From positions 1 through 5,850 of the forward strand of contig WLEG01000123.1 of assembly GCA_009704425.1 (NCBI GenBank): DNA of 5,850 bases. The letters run 5' to 3'. Shown here one piece after another: positions 1-5,591 of the stretch. A model generated the notes under the pieces. That model was not told the DNA's origin. It saw nothing but the letters and a program-made list of their open reading frames with translations, and made no database searches. Made by a program: the position numbers and the translations under genes. The DNA is from Actinomycetota bacterium. GTDB taxonomy: Bacteria > Actinomycetota > Acidimicrobiia > Acidimicrobiales > Ilumatobacteraceae. Each line of letters begins with the position of its first letter. Position 1 is the first letter of the stretch.

Positions 1-1349
1 CGTTTCCCGAGCGCATCACCGAGAAGCTCTCGCACAGCCTCACGCGCATCCGCATGAATCCGCTGTACGTGCAACGTCAGCGCCGCCTCGAGGCGTGGTT
101 GCAGAACCTACCGGTGGTGGGGCAACAGGCCGAGAAGGGAATGGAGGCCGTGAAGGCCGCGGTTCGCGAGTTCCTCCAACCGCCGTCGTTCTTCGAAGCC
201 CTCGGCGTTCGGTACATCGGACCCATCGACGGTCACGACGTCCGCGAGCTCGAGGGGGCGTTGCGCAACGCCGAGAATCTCTCGGCCGAGGGCCCCATCG
301 TGGTGCACGTCCTCACCCAGAAGGGCAAGGGCTATCCGCCCGCCGAGGACGACGACGAGAAGCACTTGCACGACACCCCGGTGTTCGACCCGGCCGTCGG
401 ACCCCCCAAGGCCGTTCCCACCGGATACACCCAGGCTTTCGCCGACGCCATCCTGAAGGAAGCCGAGGCCGACTCGCGCGTGGTGGCCATCACGGCCGCC
501 ATGCCCGGCCCCACCGGGTTGTTGCCGTTCCAGGATCGATTCGCGGATCGGTTCTTCGACGTCGGCATCGCCGAGCAACACGCGGTCACGGGTGCCGCGG
601 GGATGGCCATGGGAGGACTTCGACCCATCGTCGCCCTGTACTCCACCTTCCTGTCGCGCGCCTGGGACCAGGTGGTGTACGACGTCGCGCTGCATCGTCT
701 GCCCGTGATCTTCTGTCTCGATCGCGCGGGCATCACCGGAGACGACGGCCCGAGCCACCACGGCATCTACGACATGGCGCTGCTCACGAAGGTCCCCGGA
801 ATGCGTGTGCTGGCGCCGTCGAGCGCGCAGGAACTTCAGCAGATGCTGCACGATGCGGTCGGTTTGGCCGACGCGGGCCCCGTGATGATCCGCTACCCCA
901 AGGGCGCCGCCCGGCAAGTGCCCGAGAACGAAGTGGGCTCGGGCCTCGACGCCCGCAAACTGCGTTCCGGTGACGGGTCGTTGGCGATCCTCGCGGTGGG
1001 CAAGATGGTCGCCGCGGCGATCAAGGCCGCCGACACGTTGAACGAGCGCGGTGTTTCGGCCACGGTGTGGGACGTGCGCTCCTGTGCACCGCTGGACGCA
1101 TCCATGTGCGACGACGCGGCGCGTCATCAGCGGGTCATCACCATCGAGGACGGCATCCGCGAGGGCGGTGTGGGCATGTCCATCGCGTCCGAGATTCATG
1201 GACGCAACGAGAAGTGCCTCGTCGACGTTCTCGGAGTCCCGACGAAGTTCCTGCCGCACGCGAAACCCGATCGCCTGCTCGCATCACTCGGACTCGATGC
1301 CGACGGAATCGTCGCCGCGTTCGACAGAGCGAACGACAACGCCGTCTGA
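1..1349 (+). CDS. dxs: 1-deoxy-D-xylulose-5-phosphate synthase, 5'-truncated by window edge
   Basis: Cytoplasmic TPP-dependent enzyme that condenses pyruvate with glyceraldehyde 3-phosphate to give DXP, the first step of the MEP isoprenoid pathway; DXP also feeds thiamine and pyridoxal synthesis. The frame is open from base 3, giving about 448 visible codons. Family length is roughly 620-640 aa, so about 190 N-terminal residues, including the TPP-diphosphate-binding part, lie outside. Visible motifs in order: YIGPIDGHD near 213-239, closing the first domain; DVGIAEQHAVT at 558-590, whose Glu (573-575) is the conserved catalytic glutamate of the pyrimidine-binding domain; DGPSHHG at 744-764 with the substrate-binding His; and a C-terminal transketolase-like domain with IEDGIREGGVG near 1143-1175. 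Nothing is broken and the protein ends normally at TGA. The ATG codons inside this fragment (for example at 54) are internal Met codons and not the start. The next gene begins 1 base after the stop, so this is probably the first visible gene of an operon. Identification is firm. Confidence 0.96.
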   Translation, partial: FPERITEKLSHSLTRIRMNPLYVQRQRRLEAWLQNLPVVGQQAEKGMEAVKAAVREFLQPPSFFEALGVRYIGPIDGHDVRELEGALRNAENLSAEGPIVVHVLTQKGKGYPPAEDDDEKHLHDTPVFDPAVGPPKAVPTGYTQAFADAILKEAEADSRVVAITAAMPGPTGLLPFQDRFADRFFDVGIAEQHAVTGAAGMAMGGLRPIVALYSTFLSRAWDQVVYDVALHRLPVIFCLDRAGITGDDGPSHHGIYDMALLTKVPGMRVLAPSSAQELQQMLHDAVGLADAGPVMIRYPKGAARQVPENEVGSGLDARKLRSGDGSLAILAVGKMVAAAIKAADTLNERGVSATVWDVRSCAPLDASMCDDAARHQRVITIEDGIREGGVGMSIASEIHGRNEKCLVDVLGVPTKFLPHAKPDRLLASLGLDADGIVAAFDRANDNAV

Positions 1350-1350
1350 C

Positions 1351-2139
1351 ATGTCGTCCCTCGACGCGCTCCAGGACGAATTGGCCCTCGCCATCCGCGT
1401 CGCCGACGCCGCCGACGCGATGTCGTTGCCGTATTTCGAGAAGCGAACGTTCACTCTTTCCCACAAGGCCGACCACAGCGAGGTCACCGAGGCGGATCGC
1501 AACACCGAGACGGTCATCACCGACCTTCTCGCGAACGCGCGACCCCGACACGCCATTTACGGCGAGGAGCACGGAACGATCGGAGATGCGGACTCCACGT
1601 GGACGTGGGTGATCGACCCCATTGACGGCACGTCGAACTTCGTGCGCGGAGTGCCCGTGTGGGCGACGCTCATCGCTCTCGTTCATCGCGAGCACGGGCC
1701 ACTTCTCGGCGTGGTTTCGGCTCCCGCGATGGGCCGACGCTGGTGGGGCGGACACGGCCTGGGCGCTTTCGCCAACGGTCGACCCATTCGTGTTTCCGAC
1801 GTGGAGAGCGTTCACGAAGCACAGGTCAGCGTCACCTTCAACAAGGGATGGGACGAAGCGGGACGCACCGAGGATCTCGTTCGACTTCAGCAGTCCGCGT
1901 ATCGGGCCCGTGGATACGGCGACTTCTGGCAACACATGCTCGTCGCCGAAGGTGCCGTCGACATCGCGGTCGACGCCATCGGTCTGGCTCCCTACGACAA
2001 CGCAGCGGTTCAAGCGGTGGTCGAGGCCGCCGGTGGAACGCACACCGACCGGTTCGGTCGTCGCGACTACACCGGCAACTCGGCGATTTCCACCAACGGT
2101 CGTCTGCACTCCGCGGTGGTCGGTATTCTCGGCGCATGA
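1351..2139 (+). CDS. hisN: Inositol monophosphatase-family phosphatase, probable histidinol-phosphatase
   Basis: 262-aa Mg2+-dependent phosphatase of the inositol monophosphatase (IMPase) superfamily, a normal length for it. Visible metal-site motifs: VTEADR near residues 45-50; GEEHG (71-75), supplying the metal-binding Glu; DPIDGTSNF starting at D89, with D89 and D92 as the core metal ligands; and PYDNAAVQ with D216 followed by VVEAAGG, the usual C-terminal metal-Asp motif (Tyr where IMPases often have Trp). The RRWWGG segment near residue 130 resembles actinobacterial HisN (dephosphorylation of L-histidinol phosphate) more than classical inositol-1-phosphatases, so HisN is preferred by inference. 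An inositol-phosphate or other sugar-phosphate phosphatase is the alternative. The ATG at 1351 is chosen because it sits 1 base after the dxs stop. No convincing Shine-Dalgarno precedes it, so translation probably depends on ribosomes finishing dxs. Its last codons overlap the next start in ATGA (2136-2139). No other histidine-pathway gene is visible nearby. Confidence 0.82.
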   Translation: MSSLDALQDELALAIRVADAADAMSLPYFEKRTFTLSHKADHSEVTEADRNTETVITDLLANARPRHAIYGEEHGTIGDADSTWTWVIDPIDGTSNFVRGVPVWATLIALVHREHGPLLGVVSAPAMGRRWWGGHGLGAFANGRPIRVSDVESVHEAQVSVTFNKGWDEAGRTEDLVRLQQSAYRARGYGDFWQHMLVAEGAVDIAVDAIGLAPYDNAAVQAVVEAAGGTHTDRFGRRDYTGNSAISTNGRLHSAVVGILGA

Positions 2140-3863
2140 CCCGCGTCGTCATCAAGAACGCCAACCTCGTCGACGGCACCGGTGCGCCCGCGCGCATGGC
2201 CGACATCACCATGCAGGACGGCCTCTTCACCGAGGTCGCCGCGGCTGGTTCGGCCGGCACCCACGGCGACACACGAGTGATCGACGCCGACGGCGCTCTC
2301 GTCACACCCGGCTTCGTCGACGTGCACACTCACTACGACGCCCAGGTGTCGTGGGACCCGTGGCTGACGCCCAGCTCGTGGCACGGTGTCACCACCGCGG
2401 TGATGGGCAACTGCGGAGTCGGCTTCGCCCCCGCTCATCCCGAACGTCATCAATGGCTGATCGAACTGATGGAAGGTGTCGAGGACATCCCGGGTTCGGC
2501 CATGACCGATGGCATCGACTGGCAGTGGGAGAGCTTTCCCGAGTACCTGACATCCGTCGAAAGTCGGTCGTACGTTCTCGACGTCGGTACGCAGATCGCA
2601 CACGGGCCGCTTCGCGCGTACGTGATGGGACAACGCGGTGCCGACAACCTGCCGGCCACCGAGGACGACCGCCGACGAATGGCCGAACTGGTGGAAGAGG
2701 CTCTTCGCGCCGGCGCTCTCGGTTTCTCGACCAGTCGAACGCCACTGCACAAGTCCAAGAGTGGCGAACTGGTGCCGGGAACGATGGTCGACGCACAGGA
2801 GTTGTTCGAGATCGCCGATGCCATGACCAGGGCCGGCCACGGCAACTTCCAGTTCTCCCCCGAACACATTCGCGTCCCCGACGAGGAGTGGGTCTGGATG
2901 CGCGAGTTGGCCCGTCGCACCGGCCGCACCGTGAGTGTGAACCTCAGCCAGACGGACCAATCCCCCGAGATCTGGAGATCGGTGCTCAGTCGTCTCGACG
3001 AAGCCCGCGCCGACGGGATCCCCATGGTGGCCCAAGTGGCCGGACGCTCGATCGGAATCATGTATTGCCTGCACGGCTCGGTGCACCCGCTGCTGTTCCA
3101 TCCCGCTTACGCCGAGGTGCAGGACCTTCCCATGCCCGACCGCCTACGGGCGCTGGCGGACCCCGAGCGTCGTCGTCGCATCATCGACGACGTACCGGAT
3201 GACGGTGGATTCTTCCGACGAATCGTTCTCGACAAGTTGGACGGGATGTGGCCGGTGAACGGCGAGGACATCGATTACGAGCCTCGTCGAGAGGACTCGA
3301 TCGGTGGAATCGCGAGGAGCACGGGCACGAATCCGGTCGAACTCATCCTCGACCAATTGACGTCGAACGATGGTCACGGAATGATCTACGCCCCGTTCTT
3401 CAATTACTCGTACGGCGACCTGTCGATGACGTACGAGGCGCACCTCCACCCCGGCACGCGGATGGGGCTGTCGGACGCGGGAGCGCATTGCGGGGCCATC
3501 TGTGACGGCGGCATGCCGACGTTCATGTTGACTCACTGGACGCGCGATCGTCGGCGCGGACCACGTCTCGGCCTGGAGTACGTGATTCATCGCCAGACCG
3601 CACAGACGGCTCAATTGTTCGGACTGCACGATCGGGGAATCGTGGCCTCGGGCAAGCGAGCGGATCTGAACATCATCGACTACGAGAACCTCGGCTTCGA
3701 CGTGCCGCGCATGGTGTTCGACCTTCCGGCCCATGGGCGCCGTCTGGTGCAGCGGGGACGCGGGTACGTGGCAACGTTCGTGGCGGGCGAACAAACGGTG
3801 GACCGCGACGAGTTCACGGGCGCTCTCCCCGGCCGCCTCATCCGCGGCCCCCAAAATCCCTAA
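2136..3863 (+). CDS. Amidohydrolase, N-acyl-D-amino-acid deacylase-like
   Basis: 575-aa zinc-type amidohydrolase of the D-aminoacylase/amidohydrolase-3 group, longer than classical D-aminoacylases (about 480-500 aa). A small N-terminal beta domain precedes GFVDVHTHYD, where H64 and H66 form the first metal HxH motif. GNCGVG follows with C93, matching the metal-bridging Cys of D-aminoacylase. Next come AHGPLRAYVMG (H156 in the family's GHG-like motif), PEHIR (H244, a likely further ligand), GLSDAGAH (D447, the catalytic/metal Asp, and H451) and a C-terminal beta segment with the usual GKRADLNIID pattern. No signal peptide or membrane helix is seen, so it is probably cytoplasmic. The second zinc-binding His motif of D-aminoacylases (SHHK-like) appears replaced by VNLSQ (268-272), so the substrate is uncertain: an N-acyl-D-amino acid, a hydantoin-like ring or another amide are all possible. 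The start ATG at 2136 overlaps the hisN stop by 4 bases, implying translational coupling. It ends in TAA one base before a strong inverted repeat. Confidence 0.85.
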   Translation: MTRVVIKNANLVDGTGAPARMADITMQDGLFTEVAAAGSAGTHGDTRVIDADGALVTPGFVDVHTHYDAQVSWDPWLTPSSWHGVTTAVMGNCGVGFAPAHPERHQWLIELMEGVEDIPGSAMTDGIDWQWESFPEYLTSVESRSYVLDVGTQIAHGPLRAYVMGQRGADNLPATEDDRRRMAELVEEALRAGALGFSTSRTPLHKSKSGELVPGTMVDAQELFEIADAMTRAGHGNFQFSPEHIRVPDEEWVWMRELARRTGRTVSVNLSQTDQSPEIWRSVLSRLDEARADGIPMVAQVAGRSIGIMYCLHGSVHPLLFHPAYAEVQDLPMPDRLRALADPERRRRIIDDVPDDGGFFRRIVLDKLDGMWPVNGEDIDYEPRREDSIGGIARSTGTNPVELILDQLTSNDGHGMIYAPFFNYSYGDLSMTYEAHLHPGTRMGLSDAGAHCGAICDGGMPTFMLTHWTRDRRRGPRLGLEYVIHRQTAQTAQLFGLHDRGIVASGKRADLNIIDYENLGFDVPRMVFDLPAHGRRLVQRGRGYVATFVAGEQTVDRDEFTGALPGRLIRGPQNP

Positions 3864-3864
3864 A

Positions 3865-3923
3865 TGCGACAATTTGTCGCTTTGTGTACATGGTTCGTGT
3901 ACACAAAGCGACAAATTGTCGCA
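3865..3923. repeat. Perfect 26-bp inverted repeat with nested palindromes
   Basis: The left arm 3865-3890 and right arm 3898-3923 are exact reverse complements, separated by the 7-base loop TGGTTCG, which could pair further by one G-C and two wobbles. Each arm also contains its own near-palindrome: GCGACAA, one central base, TTGTCGC (3866-3880, and its mirror 3908-3922). At the inner ends lie the palindromes TGTACA (3885-3890) and GTGTACAC (3897-3904). The arms are about 42% GC, clearly more AT-rich than the flanking genes. The DNA or RNA could therefore fold as one long hairpin or as two small ones. It fills 59 of the 66 bases between convergent stop codons. Confidence 0.97.
3865..3923. terminator. 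Probable bidirectional terminator between convergent genes
   Basis: The hairpin stands between the TAA of the amidohydrolase (3861-3863, plus strand) and the stop of nfuA (3930-3932, minus strand), where two transcription units meet head-on. A stem this strong would stop or stabilise transcripts from both sides. It is not a textbook intrinsic terminator. After the stem, plus-strand RNA reads AAGUGGUUAGCGG with no U-tract, while minus-strand RNA reads UUUAGGGAUUUUGGGG, only partly U-rich. Its role as a terminator is therefore inferred from position and stem strength. Many high-GC actinobacteria use stems lacking U-tracts in this place. Confidence 0.6.
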
Positions 3924-3929
3924 AAGTGG

Positions 3930-4562
3930 TTAGCGGTAGAAGGGGTTTTCGCCGGAGGTGTGGTCCGTCAGGTCGCGGACGCGCTCCAGACCGTCCACCT
4001 TCTCCACCAGCTGCGTCTGCACGCCTTCCAGCATCGTCATCCGGCTCATCGAGCACCCATGACATCCGCCGCCCATCGTGAGATACGCCGTCCCCTCGCC
4101 GTCGTGCCCGACGAACGTCACGAACCCGCCGTGGGACGCCAGGGCCGGATTCACGTCGGCCGCGATCACCGCTTCGATTTCGGCCGACATCGCGTCGTCA
4201 CTCACCAACCCCTCGACGACCATCGCCGCCGGCTTGTTGGGGTTGCGAATCACCAGACCCGTCGACGACGCGTAGTCGAGCACCGCCCCTTGAAGGAGTT
4301 CGATGTCCTTGGCCGGGATGATGACCTTCATCCCCCCATGGGTGCGCACCTCATCGGTGAACGCGGCCTTGCGGAACTCGTCGAGCGACAGGTCGTACTT
4401 GAACTCCTCACCCGCACCGCTCACGATCTCGAGGCGAAGCCCCAGTGACGCGGCGTCCTCCTCCGAATCACGCAGCTTGATCAGCTCGGCGAGCGCGTCG
4501 TCGGTGATCGTGATGATCGTTCCGCTGTCGACGGCCGATGTCTGGGGGGCAAGAGGGCTCAC
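3930..4562 (-). CDS. nfuA: NfuA-type iron-sulfur cluster carrier protein
   Basis: 210-aa two-domain Fe-S carrier that accepts a [4Fe-4S] cluster and delivers it to apo-proteins in the cytoplasm. The N-terminal part (about residues 15-110) looks like a degenerate A-type (IscA/HesB-like) domain. It contains no cysteine, as in E. coli NfuA, so it should act in target binding and not in cluster binding. The C-terminal NifU-like domain (about 125-205) carries GGGCHGCSMS with C167 and C170. These are the only cysteines in the protein and form the CxxC that binds a cluster between two subunits. Translation starts at GTG (4562-4560): an in-frame TGA lies eight codons upstream and no better start exists downstream before the conserved region. 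No clear Shine-Dalgarno precedes it. The SDR gene ends 38 bases upstream on the same strand, so the two are likely co-transcribed. The stop is TAA beside the convergent hairpin. The family call is firm; the symbol follows the domain layout. Confidence 0.9.
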   Translation of the reverse strand: MSPLAPQTSAVDSGTIITITDDALAELIKLRDSEEDAASLGLRLEIVSGAGEEFKYDLSLDEFRKAAFTDEVRTHGGMKVIIPAKDIELLQGAVLDYASSTGLVIRNPNKPAAMVVEGLVSDDAMSAEIEAVIAADVNPALASHGGFVTFVGHDGEGTAYLTMGGGCHGCSMSRMTMLEGVQTQLVEKVDGLERVRDLTDHTSGENPFYR

Positions 4563-4600
4563 AGCCCGAAGGTTACCGTCGACTCACAGCCGACCCCCGG

Positions 4601-5383
4601 TCAGCGCGGGCCCCCTCCGTCACATTCGATCCGCTGACCGGTGACGTAACCCGCTCCGTCGCTGCACAACCACAGCACCACGTTGGCCACGTCGAGCGGT
4701 TGACACACCCGTCCGAAGGGGGACGCCTTGTCGAGGGCCCGCAGATCCGTCATCTCCCGCTGTCCCGTCATGGCCCGTGCCAGTCGCAGACCCATGTCGG
4801 TCTCCACCAGTCCGGGGGCCACCACGTTCACATGGATGCCGTGTTGACGCTCCTCCTTGGCCAGCGTGAACGCCAACGCCTCCATGGCGGCTTTGCCCAT
4901 CGAGTACGGGGCACCGTTGGCTCCCATGTGCGACGTCGCGACCGACGAGATCATCACGATGTCGCCCCGTCCGCGCGTCCGCATGCTCGGCAGAGCGCAT
5001 CGGGCCAGATGGTGCGGTCCCACCGCGTGCGTGCCCAGCAATCTCTCCACCTCACCGGGATCGGTGTCGGCCACCGCGCGTCCGCGCGACGCCACTCCGG
5101 CGTTGCACACCAGGATGTCGATCCCTCCGAGATCGGCGACCACCGCGTCGACCATCGACGCCACGGCGTCGGCGTCCTCCACCGACGCTTCGTAGGCTCG
5201 CGCCGCACCACCGGCGGCTTCGATCGCCGCCACGGTCTCGAGTGCCGCCTCACGGTCGGAGCGGTAGTTCACCGCGATCGTCGCTCCGTGCGCGGCCAGC
5301 AACTCGCTGATCCCCCGACCGATGCCCCGACCACCGCCCGACACCAACACGACGCGACCCGACAGGAACTTGCTCTCGCCCAC
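4601..5383 (-). CDS. Short-chain dehydrogenase/reductase (FabG-like SDR)
   Basis: 260-aa classical SDR oxidoreductase with a single Rossmann domain. The cofactor loop GGGRGIG is at residues 16-22. NYRSD after the second beta strand (R41) suggests a preference for NADP(H). NAG is at 94-96, the catalytic Ser is S147 in ISSVA, and Y160 and K164 form the YxxxK pair with the usual 13-residue Ser-Tyr spacing. The C-terminal GYVTGQRIECDGG is typical of FabG-like proteins. By eye alignment, the Asn of the catalytic tetrad (VNLxG in relatives) is His here (H119 in GTHAVG). The substrate cannot be told from sequence: a 3-oxoacyl thioester, a sugar, or another alcohol or ketone are all possible, and there is no fatty-acid gene nearby. 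It starts at GTG (5383-5381) with only a weak G-rich stretch (GGGGG, complement of 5390-5394) six bases upstream. It is divergent from the riboswitch-controlled gene and is followed after 38 bases by nfuA. Confidence 0.88.
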   Translation of the reverse strand: MGESKFLSGRVVLVSGGGRGIGRGISELLAAHGATIAVNYRSDREAALETVAAIEAAGGAARAYEASVEDADAVASMVDAVVADLGGIDILVCNAGVASRGRAVADTDPGEVERLLGTHAVGPHHLARCALPSMRTRGRGDIVMISSVATSHMGANGAPYSMGKAAMEALAFTLAKEERQHGIHVNVVAPGLVETDMGLRLARAMTGQREMTDLRALDKASPFGRVCQPLDVANVVLWLCSDGAGYVTGQRIECDGGGPR

Positions 5384-5494
5384 TTCCGACCCCCGACTTC
5401 ATCGAACGTGCCCGCGGATAGGCCGGCACGGTTCTCATTCTGTCACTCGCTCCGTTTCCGACGGGAAACGTCGGTGGCGTGGATGTAGAGTCCT
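5384..5494. other. Divergent intergenic control region
   Basis: Non-coding stretch between the leftward SDR gene and the rightward TPP riboswitch, expected to hold promoters for both directions. For the leftward unit, GTGACA (complement of 5441-5446) resembles a -35 box, with TATCCG (complement of 5415-5420) about 20 bases downstream as a poor -10. For the rightward unit, TAGAGT at 5486-5491 could be a -10 without a recognisable -35. These are weak matches and no promoter is asserted. A small inverted repeat is annotated separately. Confidence 0.5.
5453..5474. repeat. Small inverted repeat with two alternative pairings
   Basis: CGTTTCC (5453-5459) and GGAAACG (5464-5470) are perfect complements around the 4-base loop GACG. 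An overlapping second pairing, CCGAC (5458-5462) with GTCGG (5470-5474), is mutually exclusive with the first. It lies about 25-40 bases upstream of the riboswitch aptamer, near the expected rightward promoter. It could be an operator for a dimeric regulator or a 5'-UTR stem; no known operator is recognised. Confidence 0.6.
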
Positions 5495-5590
5495 GCTCAC
5501 GACGGGGAGCTCGCAGGATCGGCGGGCTGAGAGGGTGGCTGCCGCCATCGACCCGAGAACCTGAACTGGGTAATGCCAGCGGAGGAATCG
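5495..5590 (+). promoter_or_regulatory. TPP riboswitch (THI element)
   Basis: RNA aptamer that binds thiamine pyrophosphate and reduces expression of the downstream gene. The conserved blocks are present in the right order: ACGGGGAGC (5502-5510); a P3-like stem CTCGC/GCGGG (5510-5514 with 5522-5526); GGCTGAGAG (5525-5533); a variable stem GGTGGC/GCCATC with one wobble pair (5534-5539 with 5544-5549); GACCC (5550-5554); GAACCTGA (5556-5564); and CTGGGTAATGCCAG (5566-5579), whose CTGG/CCAG ends form the P5 stem, followed by CGGAGGAA. The start codon of a thiamine pyrophosphokinase lies at 5592, which agrees with feedback control by the pathway end product. There is no room for a terminator between aptamer and start, so control is probably translational, by hiding the Shine-Dalgarno. 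Boundaries are approximate because P1 is not well defined. Confidence 0.95.
5581..5586 (+). promoter_or_regulatory. Shine-Dalgarno inside the riboswitch 3' edge
   Basis: GGAGGA sits 5 bases before the ATG at 5592 and is the best ribosome binding site in the window; it fixes the start of the thiamine kinase gene. It occupies the place of the conserved AGGGAA tail of the TPP aptamer, so ligand-stabilised folding should occlude it. Confidence 0.85.
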
Positions 5591-5591
5591 A

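Noticed and set aside
108..1259. Long open frame on the minus strand opposite dxs
   Set aside because: It is fully antisense to a clearly conserved enzyme, its translation is low-complexity (rich in His, Arg, Gly and Val), and GC-rich codon use creates such frames automatically.
54..1349. dxs starting at the ATG at position 54 as a short complete gene
   Set aside because: The same frame is open upstream to the window edge and the upstream residues continue the DXS fold, so the gene is cut by the window and not naturally short.
2067..3101. Minus-strand open frame opposite the amidohydrolase
   Set aside because: It has no motif or plausible start context and lies opposite conserved catalytic segments of the real gene.
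1622..3202. Plus-strand open frame of 526 codons crossing hisN and the amidohydrolase
   Set aside because: The translation is Arg/Ser/Pro-rich with no domain and overlaps two well-supported genes in another frame; it is a GC-bias shadow.
3858..3932. The hairpin as an insertion sequence end or MITE with target duplication
   Set aside because: No convincing direct repeat flanks it and no transposase remnant is nearby; a terminator or dispersed repeat is the safer reading until copies are found elsewhere.
3864..4448. Small proteins starting inside the hairpin on either strand
   Set aside because: The inverted repeat makes near-identical peptides on both strands, so the similarity is a product of the palindrome. 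The frames then run antisense through nfuA or the amidohydrolase end and have no ribosome binding site.
4538..5488. Plus-strand open frame of 316 codons opposite the SDR gene
   Set aside because: Its translation is His/Arg/Gln-rich with no recognisable fold, while the minus strand encodes all the SDR motifs.
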